From NCBI GenBank assembly GCA_015067145.1, contig SVNA01000006.1:22798-86797 (forward strand): DNA of 64,000 nt. The letters are read 5' to 3'. Made by a program: the position numbers and the translations under genes. This document shows, piece by piece, positions 10,073 through 18,401 of this stretch (position 1 is the stretch's first letter; each line of letters begins with the position of its first letter). This stretch comes from Oscillospiraceae bacterium. Its GTDB lineage: Bacteria; Bacillota; Clostridia; Oscillospirales; Ruminococcaceae. The notes under the pieces are model-generated. The model made no database searches, was not told the DNA's origin, and was given only the letters and a program-made list of their open reading frames with translations.

Positions 10073-10125
10073 AAACAGTTTTGGTTTTGTATGTTTTTAC
10101 AAACAGACTGAGACTGTTTATTTTT
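10073..10125 (+). promoter_or_regulatory. Leader hairpin with U-run upstream of rbsD
   Basis: In the rbs leader AAACAGT pairs with ACTGTTT and an inner GTTTTGTA segment pairs with TACAAAC; the outer arm is followed by ATTTTTTG. The shape is that of an intrinsic terminator within the 5' UTR, so transcription attenuation is possible. No known riboswitch consensus was recognised. Confidence 0.35.
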
Positions 10126-10161
10126 TGTTCCAAAAATATAATGAAAAGAGGATTGAGGCAA

Positions 10162-10566
10162 ATGAAAAAAGCAGGCATACTGAACAGTGACATTTCCCGT
10201 GTTCTGTCCTATCTTGGTCACACAGACCGCATCTGCATCGGCGACTGCGGCCTGCCGATACCTGACTGTACAGAGCGTATCGACCTGGCACTGTGTTTCG
10301 GTGAACCCGGCTTTATACGCACACTTTCTGTCGTTGCAGAGGATATGAAGGTGGAAAAAATTGTACTGGCTGAGGAGATCAAAACCCAGAATCCGGCAGT
10401 ACTCAAGGCAATCGAAGATCTTTTTGCAGGACAGAATGTGGAGACAGAATTTGTCCCTCACTCTGAACTTAAAGAACAGACAAAAGAATGTAAAGCAGTT
10501 ATCAGAACGGGCGAAACAACCCCATACGCAAATATCATTTTACAGTCCGGCTGTATTTTTGCTTAA
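10162..10566 (+). CDS. rbsD: D-ribose pyranase RbsD
   Basis: The 134-residue protein catalyses interconversion of ribopyranose and ribofuranose so that imported ribose can be phosphorylated. The start at 10162 is chosen because '[22 protein letters not shown]' matches the family N-terminus and a GGATTGAGG-like ribosome binding site precedes it; the ORF-track start at 10081 is 27 codons too early. The catalytic His20 and Asp28 of the family are present ('[17 protein letters not shown]'). It is the first gene of rbsDACBK. Confidence 0.95.
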   Translation: MKKAGILNSDISRVLSYLGHTDRICIGDCGLPIPDCTERIDLALCFGEPGFIRTLSVVAEDMKVEKIVLAEEIKTQNPAVLKAIEDLFAGQNVETEFVPHSELKEQTKECKAVIRTGETTPYANIILQSGCIFA

Positions 10567-10587
10567 AATTTAGGAGGCTTAGAAAGT

Positions 10588-12072
10588 ATGAATATCGAGA
10601 TGAGAGGCATCAACAAGTCCTTTGGCTCCAACCAGGTTCTTAAAGATGCCGGCTTCTTGCTGAAAGATGGCGAAGTTCATGCTCTTATGGGCGAAAACGG
10701 TGCGGGCAAATCCACACTGATGAAGATTCTCACAGGCGTTTACACAAAGGACGCCGGTACAATCTTTGTTGACGGCGTGGAAGTAAACTACAAAAACCCG
10801 CAGGAAGCTGAAAAAGCCGGTATCGTTTTCATCTATCAGGAAATCAACTCCCTTTTTGACCTTACCGTAGAAGAAAACCTGTTTATGGGCAAGGAAATCA
10901 CAAAGGGCTTCGGCATCTGCGACAAGAAAGCCATGCGTGCAAAAGCTCAGGAAGTTATGGACCGCCTGGGCGTATCCATTCCAATCGATGCTGTAATGGG
11001 CGATCTGTCCGTTGGTCAGCAGCAGATGGTGGAAATCTGTAAAGCTTTGATGGTAGACGCAAAGGTTCTTATCATGGACGAACCTACAGCAGCCCTTACA
11101 CAGAGCGAAACTGAAGTTCTGTTTGAGGTTATGAAAGGCCTTGTTGAAAAGGGCGTTTCCATCGTTTACATCTCCCACCGTATGGAAGAAATTTTTGAAC
11201 TGTGCGACAGAATTACAATTCTGCGTGACGGTTCCTACATAGGCACAGAATACATCAAGGACATCACAATGGATGATGTTGTTAAGATGATGATCGGCCG
11301 TGAAATCGGCGAACGCTTCCCACAGCGCGATGTTACAATCGGCGACGAGGTTATCAGAGTTGAAAACCTTTGCCACCCAAGATACTTTAAAGACGTAAAC
11401 TTCTCTGTAAACGCAGGCGAAGTATTGGGCGTATCCGGTCTTATGGGTGCAGGCCGTACAGAAATTATGCACGCTATCTTTGGCAATATGCCTGATGCTA
11501 CAGGCAAAATAATCATCGAGGGCAAGGAAGTTTCCATCAAAAACCCAAGAGATGCCATCGCAGCAGGCATCGGCTTTATCACAGAGGACAGAAAGACAGA
11601 AGGTCTTCTTCTTGAAAAGCCAATCAGCGACAATATCGAGGTTGCAAACCTGAAAAAAGTTTCAATCCGCAATATCTTAAACCCTAAAAAACAGATTGAA
11701 CTTGTTAAACGCGGTATCGAAGAATTCAGAATCAAATGCTTTGGTCCACAGCACGAATGCAACAACCTGTCCGGCGGTAACCAGCAGAAGGTTGTTCTGG
11801 CAAAATGGATCTACACAGAGCCAAAAATTCTTATTCTTGACGAACCTACACGCGGCGTAGACATCGGCGCTAAAAAAGAAATTTACAGTGTTATCAACGA
11901 CCTTGCAGCAAAAGGCGTTGCAGTTATCCTTGTTTCCTCCGAACTTCCGGAAGTTCTTGGCATGTCCGACAGAATTATGGTAGTACACGAAGGCCATATA
12001 ACAGGTATTATCGATGCAGCAACAGCTGACCAGGAAAAAGTTATGACATTGGCAACAGGAGGAAGTTTATAA
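10588..12072 (+). CDS. rbsA: Ribose ABC transporter ATPase RbsA
   Basis: The 494-residue protein contains two fused ABC ATPase domains. The first has Walker A 'GENGAGKST' (35-43), signature 'LSVGQQQMVEICKAL' and Walker B 'VLIMDEP'. The second has the degenerate Walker A 'GLMGAGRTE' typical of RbsA/MglA proteins, signature 'LSGGNQQKVVLAKW' and 'ILILDEPTRGVD'. It drives ribose import through RbsC. It sits 21 bp after rbsD behind a TTAGGAGG ribosome binding site and its stop overlaps the rbsC start by one base. Confidence 0.97.
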   Translation: MNIEMRGINKSFGSNQVLKDAGFLLKDGEVHALMGENGAGKSTLMKILTGVYTKDAGTIFVDGVEVNYKNPQEAEKAGIVFIYQEINSLFDLTVEENLFMGKEITKGFGICDKKAMRAKAQEVMDRLGVSIPIDAVMGDLSVGQQQMVEICKALMVDAKVLIMDEPTAALTQSETEVLFEVMKGLVEKGVSIVYISHRMEEIFELCDRITILRDGSYIGTEYIKDITMDDVVKMMIGREIGERFPQRDVTIGDEVIRVENLCHPRYFKDVNFSVNAGEVLGVSGLMGAGRTEIMHAIFGNMPDATGKIIIEGKEVSIKNPRDAIAAGIGFITEDRKTEGLLLEKPISDNIEVANLKKVSIRNILNPKKQIELVKRGIEEFRIKCFGPQHECNNLSGGNQQKVVLAKWIYTEPKILILDEPTRGVDIGAKKEIYSVINDLAAKGVAVILVSSELPEVLGMSDRIMVVHEGHITGIIDAATADQEKVMTLATGGSL

Positions 12073-13046
12073 TGAAAAAGGAAAAAAATATAGGTGCCAT
12101 AGTTGGCGAGTATGGTGCGTTTATTGCGCTGTTGATTTTGTTTGTATTTCTCAGCGTTATCAGCCCGGAATTCCGCCAGCCAAGCAACCTGCTTAACCTT
12201 TTGCGTCAGGCATCCTTTAACGGCCTTATCGCATTTGGTATGACTTGTGTTATTCTCGCAGACGGTATCGACCTTTCCGTTGGTTCCGTATTTGCTCTCA
12301 GTGCAGTTATCTGTGCTGAGCTTATCATGATGGGTATGCCTGCCATCGTTTGTATCCTCGGTGCACTTGTTGCAGGTACACTCATGGGTGCATTCAGTGG
12401 TCTGCTGGTAACAAAAGGCCGTCTGCAGCCATTTATCGCTACATTGGTAACAATGACAGCTTACCGCGGTCTTGCAAAAATTCTCACAGACGCAAAACCA
12501 ATCTCCCGTCTTGCTGAAAACCTCACAAGCGGTTCTTTCCTCTTCAAAGCTCTTGGTAAAGGTAACCTTGTTCCAATCTTTGCACAGGATGTAAAATTCC
12601 CAATCCCTGCTGTAATTCTGCTTGTTTCCTTTGCAATCTTCTACTTTATGCTTAACAAAACAACATACGGCAGAAAAGTTTACGCAACAGGTTCCAACGC
12701 AAAATGTGCAAACCTTGTTGGTGTAAACACACAGAAAATCAAAATTTCCACATACGCAATCTCCGGCTTTATGGCAGCACTTGCAGGCCTTATGATGATT
12801 TCCCGTGTTAACTCCGCACAGCCAACACTTGGCGAAGGCTACGAACTTGACGCTATCGCAGCTGTAGCACTTGGCGGTACATCCATGAGCGGCGGCCGCG
12901 GTAAAATCAGCGGCACAGTTGCAGGTGTTCTCATCATCGCAGCTCTCAACAACGGTCTTAACATCCTTGGTGTTCAGTCTTACTATCAGGACGTTATCAA
13001 AGCTATCGTTATCCTCGTTGCTGTTCTTTCCGACCGCAAGAGATAA
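12072..13046 (+). CDS. rbsC: Ribose ABC transporter permease RbsC
   Basis: The 324-residue permease has about 8-10 hydrophobic helices. The family marks 'FGMTCVILADGIDLSVGSVFALSAV' and 'GYELDAIAAVALGGTSMSGGRGKISGT' are intact. It forms a homodimeric channel with RbsA. The gene lies between rbsA and the triple-domain binding-protein gene, 26 bp upstream of the latter. Confidence 0.97.
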   Translation: MKKEKNIGAIVGEYGAFIALLILFVFLSVISPEFRQPSNLLNLLRQASFNGLIAFGMTCVILADGIDLSVGSVFALSAVICAELIMMGMPAIVCILGALVAGTLMGAFSGLLVTKGRLQPFIATLVTMTAYRGLAKILTDAKPISRLAENLTSGSFLFKALGKGNLVPIFAQDVKFPIPAVILLVSFAIFYFMLNKTTYGRKVYATGSNAKCANLVGVNTQKIKISTYAISGFMAALAGLMMISRVNSAQPTLGEGYELDAIAAVALGGTSMSGGRGKISGTVAGVLIIAALNNGLNILGVQSYYQDVIKAIVILVAVLSDRKR

Positions 13047-13072
13047 TTGTTTAAGGATTGGAGATTAAAATA

Positions 13073-15715
13073 ATGAAGAAAATATTATCATTGATTCTCA
13101 GCTTTGCTATGGTCCTGACCATGACAGGCTGTATGATTACAATCGACGGTGAGGAAAACCTCTCCCAGACAAATGCCGCAAACGGCACAATCGGTCTTTC
13201 TGTTTCCACACAGAACAACCCATTCTTTGTAACACTTGTTGAAGGTGCAAAAGCACAGGCAAACAAACTTGGTGTTACACTCAGCGTTGCTGATGCAGGC
13301 GACGACGTTACAAAACAGGTTTCCGACATTGAAGACCTTGTTGCTACAGGTATTTCCGTTCTTATCGTTAACCCAGTTGACTCTGACGCTGTTACAGGTG
13401 CAGTTGAAGCTGCTATGGCAAAAGGCGTTAAAGTTATCAGCGTTGACCGTGCAGTTAACGGCGTGGAAATCGCTTGCCAGATTGCTTCCGACAACGTTCT
13501 CGGTGCAGAACTTGCAACACAGTACATCGTTGACACTCTTGGCGAAGGCGTAAAAGTTGCAGAACTGGAAGGTATCCCAGGTGCTTCCGCAGCTATCGAA
13601 AGAAGCGAAGGCTTCCACAAAGTTGCTGATACAAAACTGGATGTTGTAGCAAAACAGACAGCTAACTTTGACAGAACAGAAGGTATGTCCGTAATGGAAA
13701 ACATCCTTCAGGCAAACGGCGACGTTCAGGCTGTATTTGCAGCTAACGACGAAATGGCTCTCGGTGCAGTTGAAGCTATCAGCGGCGCAGGCAAAACAGT
13801 TATGGTTGTTGGCTTTGACGCAACAGATGACGCTATCGAAGCTATCAAAGCAGGCAGAATGGCTGGTACAATCGCACAGCAGCCAGCACTTATCGGTTCC
13901 ACAGCTGTTGACAACGCAGTTAAACTTATCGCAGGCGAAACAATCCCAACAGAAATCCCAGTTGAAGTTACTCTTGTAACAAAAGACAACGCAGACAGCT
14001 TTGGTGCTCCAGCTAAAGTTGAAGTAGTGGGCAACGGCAGCATCGGTCTTTCCGTTTCCACACAGAACAACCCATTCTTCGTAACACTTGTTGAAGGTGC
14101 AGAAGCTGCAGCTGAAAAACTTGGTGTTTCCATCAGCGTTGCTGACGCAGGTGACGACGTTACAAAACAGGTTTCCGACATCGAAGACCTTGTTGCTAAA
14201 GATATTTCCGTACTTATCGTAAACCCAGTTGACTCCGACGCTGTTACAGGTGCAGTTGAAGCAGCTATGGCTAAAGGCGTTCACGTAATTTCCGTTGACC
14301 GTGCAGTTAACGGCGTGGAAATCGCTTGTCAGATTGCTTCCGACAATATTCTCGGTGCAGAACTTGCAACACAGTTTATCGTTGACTCTCTCGGCGAAGG
14401 CGTTAAAGTTGCAGAACTTGAAGGTATCCCAGGTGCTTCCGCAGCTATCGAAAGAAGCGAAGGTTTCCACAATGTAGCAGATACAAAACTCAATGTAGTT
14501 GCTTCCCAGACAGCTAACTTTGACAGAACAGAAGGTATGTCCGTAATGGAAAACATCCTTCAGGCTAACGGCGACGTTCAGGCTGTATTTGCAGCTAACG
14601 ACGAAATGGCTCTCGGTGCTGTAGAAGCTATCAGCGGTGCAGGCAAAAAGGTTATGGTTGTTGGCTTTGACGCAACTGACGATGCTCTCGAAGCTATCAG
14701 AGCAGGCAGAATGGCAGGCACAGTAGCACAGCAGCCAGCTCTCATCGGCTCCACAGCTGTTGAAAACGCTGTAACTCTTATCGGCGGCACAGGCATTGCA
14801 AAATCCATCCCTGTTGAAGTTACACTTGTAACAAAAGACAATGTTGATACATTCAATCAGCCAAAAGGCGAAGCAGTTACAATCGTTGGCAACGGCTCCA
14901 TCGGCCTTGCAGTTTCCACACAGAACAACCCATTCTTCGTAACACTTGTTGAAGGTGCAGAAGATGCAGCAGAAAAACTTGGCGTTTCCATCAGCGTTGC
15001 TGACGCAGGCGACGACGTTACAAAACAGGCTTCCGACATTGAAGACCTTGTTGCAAAAGGCATCTCCGTTCTCATCGTAAACCCAGTTGACTCCGACGCT
15101 GTTACAAGTGCAGTTGAAGCTGCAATGGCTAAAGGTGTTCGCGTAATTTCCGTTGACCGTGCAGTTAACGGCGTAGAAATCGACTGCCAGATTGCTTCCG
15201 ACAACATTCTCGGTGCAGAGCTTGCAACACAGTTTATCGTTGACACACTTGGCGAAGGTGTTAAGGTTGCAGAACTTGAAGGTATCCCAGGTGCTTCCGC
15301 TGCTATCGAAAGAAGCGAAGGTTTCCACAATGTTGCTGATACAAAACTCAGCGTTGTAGCAAAACAGACAGCTAACTTTGACAGAACAGAAGGTATGTCC
15401 GTAATGGAAAACATCCTTCAGGCAAACGGCGACGTTCAGGCTGTATTCGCAGCTAACGACGAAATGGCTCTCGGTGCAGTTGAAGCTATCAGCGGTGCTG
15501 GCAAAACAGTTATGGTTGTTGGTTTCGACGCAACAGACGACGCTATCGAAGCTATCAAAGCAGGCAAAATGGCAGGCACAATCGCACAGCAGCCGGCACT
15601 CATCGGCAGCACAGCTGTTGAAAATGCAGTTAAACTTATCGGCGGCGAAGGCATTGCAAAATCCGTTCCTGTTGAAGTTACACTTGTTAACAAAGACAAC
15701 GTTAACAATTTCTAA
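13073..15715 (+). CDS. rbsB: Ribose-binding lipoprotein with three tandem RbsB domains
   Basis: This 880-residue protein is about three times the usual RbsB length. The start at 13073 ('MKKILSLILSFAMVLTMTGC') gives a lipoprotein signal peptide with the modified Cys near residue 20; the track start at 13058 is a TTG without function. After a short linker come three type I binding-protein domains at about 40-323, 324-609 and 610-880, nearly identical to each other. Every copy keeps the ribose contacts known from E. coli RbsB: 'QNNPFF', 'DRAVNG', the Arg in 'IERSEGF', Phe in 'TANFDR', Asn in 'AANDEM', Asp in 'GFDATDD' and Gln in 'AQQPAL'. Linkers between domains are only 10-20 residues ('FGAPAKVEVVGNG', 'FNQPKGEAVTIVGNG'). 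All three should bind ribose or a close pentose and deliver it to RbsC. It lies in rbsDACBK. A plasmid-like or assembly duplication is unlikely because the copies differ at scattered codons. Confidence 0.95.
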   Translation: MKKILSLILSFAMVLTMTGCMITIDGEENLSQTNAANGTIGLSVSTQNNPFFVTLVEGAKAQANKLGVTLSVADAGDDVTKQVSDIEDLVATGISVLIVNPVDSDAVTGAVEAAMAKGVKVISVDRAVNGVEIACQIASDNVLGAELATQYIVDTLGEGVKVAELEGIPGASAAIERSEGFHKVADTKLDVVAKQTANFDRTEGMSVMENILQANGDVQAVFAANDEMALGAVEAISGAGKTVMVVGFDATDDAIEAIKAGRMAGTIAQQPALIGSTAVDNAVKLIAGETIPTEIPVEVTLVTKDNADSFGAPAKVEVVGNGSIGLSVSTQNNPFFVTLVEGAEAAAEKLGVSISVADAGDDVTKQVSDIEDLVAKDISVLIVNPVDSDAVTGAVEAAMAKGVHVISVDRAVNGVEIACQIASDNILGAELATQFIVDSLGEGVKVAELEGIPGASAAIERSEGFHNVADTKLNVVASQTANFDRTEGMSVMENILQANGDVQAVFAANDEMALGAVEAISGAGKKVMVVGFDATDDALEAIRAGRMAGTVAQQPALIGSTAVENAVTLIGGTGIAKSIPVEVTLVTKDNVDTFNQPKGEAVTIVGNGSIGLAVSTQNNPFFVTLVEGAEDAAEKLGVSISVADAGDDVTKQASDIEDLVAKGISVLIVNPVDSDAVTSAVEAAMAKGVRVISVDRAVNGVEIDCQIASDNILGAELATQFIVDTLGEGVKVAELEGIPGASAAIERSEGFHNVADTKLSVVAKQTANFDRTEGMSVMENILQANGDVQAVFAANDEMALGAVEAISGAGKTVMVVGFDATDDAIEAIKAGKMAGTIAQQPALIGSTAVENAVKLIGGEGIAKSVPVEVTLVNKDNVNNF
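13190..15712 (+). repeat. Three in-frame tandem copies of the ribose-binding domain
   Basis: Copies start at about 13190, 14042 and 14900, giving periods of 852 and 858 bp. DNA similarity is high throughout, with runs of tens of identical bases, mostly synonymous differences, and a few coding differences near linkers. Copies 2 and 3 are closest (for example both have 'EGAE.AAEKLGVSIS' and 'IAKS.PVEV'), suggesting two successive duplications or gene conversion. Confidence 0.95.
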
Positions 15716-15730
15716 TTTGGAGAATCCCCT

Positions 15731-16618
15731 ATGAAAGTTTTATGTATAGGCTCTATGAATCTGGACTTTGTGTACAGTGTTGACCACATTGTTGCACCGG
15801 GCGAAACAGAAGCTTCCACAAGCCTTGACGTTTTCCTTGGCGGCAAAGGTATGAACCAGTCTGTTGCCCTTGCAAAAGCAGGTGCAGAAATCTACCACGG
15901 CGGCCTTATCGGCGAAGACGGCAGAGTTTTCCTCGATGCCTGCACAGAACACAATGTAAACGGCAAGCACATAAAGGTTGTGGAGGGCAAAACAGGCCAC
16001 GCAATCATCCAGAGAGATAAAAATGCACAGAACTGTATTCTTCTTTTCGGCGGTGCAAACCAGCTGCTGACAGAAGAATATGTAGACGGCGTACTCGAGG
16101 ATTTTGAGGCAGGAGATATTCTCCTGCTTCAGAACGAGGTTAATATGCTGCCTTACATCGTGGACAAAGCCTACGAAAAAGGTATGCAGATTGCCTTGAA
16201 CCCATCGCCATACGATGAAAAGCTGGATGCTGTTGATATGAGCAAAATCAGCTTCTTCCTGCTCAACGAAGTTGAGGGTGAACAGGTTACAGGTCACGAT
16301 GACCCTGACTACATCATCGCAAACCTCCTCGGTCTCTACCCTGAAGCAAAAATCGTGCTTACTCTGGGCAAAAACGGTGCAGTATACGCTGACAAAAACC
16401 AGAAACACTATCAGCCAATCTTCAAGGTACAGGCAGTTGACACAACAGCTGCAGGCGACACCTTTACAGGCTATTTCCTCGCTGCTGTAAGCGAAGGTAT
16501 GGAAGTGCCAAAGGCTCTTAAAATGGCTGCAAAGGCATCCTCCATCGCTGTAACAAGAGAAGGTGCAGTGCCTTCCATCCCTCTCAGAGCAGAGGTTGAA
16601 GCAGCTCTGGCTGAATAA
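15731..16618 (+). CDS. rbsK: Ribokinase RbsK
   Basis: The 295-residue PfkB-family kinase phosphorylates ribose to ribose-5-phosphate. It has the substrate motif 'GGKGMNQSVALAKAGA' (37-52) and the ATP/anion-hole motif 'DTTAAGDTFTGYF' with the catalytic Asp near residue 243. The gene follows rbsB by 15 bp behind a TTTGGAG ribosome binding site and ends the operon, with a terminator 12 bp downstream. Confidence 0.96.
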   Translation: MKVLCIGSMNLDFVYSVDHIVAPGETEASTSLDVFLGGKGMNQSVALAKAGAEIYHGGLIGEDGRVFLDACTEHNVNGKHIKVVEGKTGHAIIQRDKNAQNCILLFGGANQLLTEEYVDGVLEDFEAGDILLLQNEVNMLPYIVDKAYEKGMQIALNPSPYDEKLDAVDMSKISFFLLNEVEGEQVTGHDDPDYIIANLLGLYPEAKIVLTLGKNGAVYADKNQKHYQPIFKVQAVDTTAAGDTFTGYFLAAVSEGMEVPKALKMAAKASSIAVTREGAVPSIPLRAEVEAALAE

Positions 16619-16630
16619 TCCATATAAAAT

Positions 16631-16668
16631 AAACGGCAGAGTATTCCCATACTTTGCCGTTTTATTGT
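16631..16668 (+). terminator. rbs operon terminator
   Basis: AAACGGCA..AGTAT hairpin (16631-16662, TCCC loop) ending in TTTTATTG immediately after rbsK. Confidence 0.88.
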
Positions 16669-16683
16669 ATAATCAGATGGCAG

Positions 16684-16936
16684 GTACTTTTGACACCAAA
16701 AGTGGCACTGATTGCGATGCAGCAAAAAGTCCTCCAGACTTTTTTCATAGGGGAGTTACTCCCCTTCATGACGCATTTTTTCACGGCGGTGCGTGAAAAA
16801 ATCTGCTGTCACCCCACTAGATGACGGCAGGCCATGCCATTCGGCGGCCTTGCCATATTTATAAGTGCATTGACCTTTGACGCCAGCCGCATATTGTTAA
16901 ACGTGGCTCTGCCCCTAAACAACCCCAAAGTATCTT
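16684..16936 (+). repeat. Mosaic hairpin repeat, copy A
   Basis: One of four related intergenic elements in the window (A here; B 28471, C 33505, D 56618). In order it holds a GTACTTTT...CCAAAAGTGG end, the core GATTGCGATGCAGC, hairpins AAAAAGTC/GACTTTTTT, GGGGAGT/ACTCCCC and TTTTTTCACG/CGTGAAAAAA, a conserved stretch TGACGGCAGGCCATGCC, and the other end GACCTTTGACGCCAGCCGC...AACAACCCCAAAGTATC. No plausible protein is encoded. Copy C is almost identical over more than 200 bp. It occupies most of the rbsK-SGNH gap. Confidence 0.85.
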
Positions 16937-16993
16937 TTAAACGTCAATAAATCTATCTTTCAAAACCATCACTCTTTAAAAGGAGTTTCCATC

Positions 16994-18130
16994 GTGAACA
17001 ATCCATCAAAACACTGGGCTTCCGTCTGGGGAAATGCCGTTTCCGTAGCCGAAAACAGACCAGAAACCTACAGCAAAAATATAACTCTGCGATACCCTGT
17101 CTACTCTCATTTTGAGGGGGATGCGGTACGCCTTACCTTTGACAACTACTGCGGCACCGATGCCATAACCATTACAAAAACAACGGTGATGATTGATGAT
17201 AAGTTCCACACCGTGCTTTTTGGCGGCAGAGAAGGTGTTACAATCCCCGCTGGCGAAAACGCAGTCAGCGACCCGCTGTCCTGTCATATAAAAGCAAAAC
17301 GCACCTTCAACGTCAGCTTTTACCTTGAAGATTTTACCCAGATGCGTTCGGTGGTTTTCACTAAAGGTCCTATGTCTGTGGGCAGTTACGCCCTTGGCAA
17401 CCAGACCGAGACGGTGCTTTTTGATATGTGGAAAAGCCGAACAACCCACTACTTCTATTTTCTCAGCAATGTGTCGGTGTACACAGAAAAGAAGAACAGA
17501 ACGGTGGTGTGCTATGGCGACTCTATCACCGCACAGGACTGGCCTGACTATCTTGCCATGCGTTGCATCGACGAAGGCTGTGACAACACCGCCATTATCC
17601 GCCGTGCCACCAGCGGAAGCCGTATCCTGCGTGAATATGACTGCATCGTGTACGAGTCCTACGGGCTCAGGGGAAAAAAACGCTTTGACCACGAGGTACC
17701 TACAGACGGTGCCGACACAGTGCTTATCCAGCAGGGTATAAACGACATTATCCACCCTGTAGGCACAGAGGTTAACCCTTACCGCCCTATGAGCGACCTG
17801 CCCACTGTGGAGGAGCTTATCGAGGGTATGAAATACTATATATCCCTTGCCCGCAGCTACGGCTACAAGGTTTATGTGGGCACGCTGCTGCCTATCGAAG
17901 GCTGGCGTACCTATGCACCTTTCCGTGAAGAGATGCGTAATCAGTTCAACAGCTGGATACGAACAACAGACCTGATTGACGGCTATGTGGATTTTGACAA
18001 GGCTCTGGCCGACCCCGAAAACCCATCCGCAATGCTGGAAATATTCGACAGCGGCGACCATCTGCACCCAAGTGCCCTTGGCTACAAAGCCATGGCAGAT
18101 GCGGTGCTGAAAGAGATTATCGAAGGTTAA
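16994..18130 (+). CDS. SGNH/GDSL-family hydrolase
   Basis: The 378-residue protein uses a GTG start 8 bp after AAAAGGAG. It has an N-terminal beta-rich region of about 165 residues and a C-terminal SGNH hydrolase domain: block I 'CYGDSITAQ' (nucleophile S177), Asn in 'QQGINDI' (N250), and 'DSGDHLHPS' (D355, H358). No signal peptide is visible, so it is probably cytoplasmic. Family members are esterases or carbohydrate deacetylases; the two-domain architecture resembles carbohydrate-esterase-like proteins. Substrate unknown; a glycan deacetylation role is inference. Confidence 0.88.
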   Translation: MNNPSKHWASVWGNAVSVAENRPETYSKNITLRYPVYSHFEGDAVRLTFDNYCGTDAITITKTTVMIDDKFHTVLFGGREGVTIPAGENAVSDPLSCHIKAKRTFNVSFYLEDFTQMRSVVFTKGPMSVGSYALGNQTETVLFDMWKSRTTHYFYFLSNVSVYTEKKNRTVVCYGDSITAQDWPDYLAMRCIDEGCDNTAIIRRATSGSRILREYDCIVYESYGLRGKKRFDHEVPTDGADTVLIQQGINDIIHPVGTEVNPYRPMSDLPTVEELIEGMKYYISLARSYGYKVYVGTLLPIEGWRTYAPFREEMRNQFNSWIRTTDLIDGYVDFDKALADPENPSAMLEIFDSGDHLHPSALGYKAMADAVLKEIIEG

Positions 18131-18151
18131 TTATATATAACACCCATATCG

Positions 18152-18188
18152 GTGCACAGAAACAGCTTCTGTGCACTGTTTTTGTTTT
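18152..18188 (+). terminator. Terminator after SGNH hydrolase
   Basis: GTGCACAGAA/TTCTGTGCAC hairpin followed by TGTTTTTGTTTT. The rest of the 270-bp gap to the next gene shows no other feature apart from an AGAGGAG ribosome binding site. Confidence 0.88.
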
Positions 18189-18401
18189 CCCGCCGCTTTG
18201 CCGCTGTTGTCTTCATACTGCTCTCACTTTGCTTTTTTTCCTTTCCGCCCTGCTGCCACAAATCTCTGCTTGCCGGCACCTTGTTGCTTTTTCGGCATTA
18301 TCCGACATTTTAATACATATTCTATTGCCTATCACTACACAATTATGTATAATATGTGATAGAAATGTGAAACAGAACAGTCTGTAAAAGAGGAGAATTT
18401 T

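Noticed and set aside
13088-15328. 746-residue minus-strand ORF opposite rbsB
   Set aside because: It is an antisense shadow of the triple repeat, Cys/Asn-rich with no domain; the plus frame has signal peptide, ribosome binding site and conserved ligand residues.
13190-15712. Regular tandem repeats as a CRISPR or satellite array
   Set aside because: Period is about 855 bp, in frame, coding for complete binding-protein domains.
16684-16936. Repeat family as insertion sequence
   Set aside because: No transposase ORF and length only 210-265 bp; non-autonomous element or structured RNA fits better.
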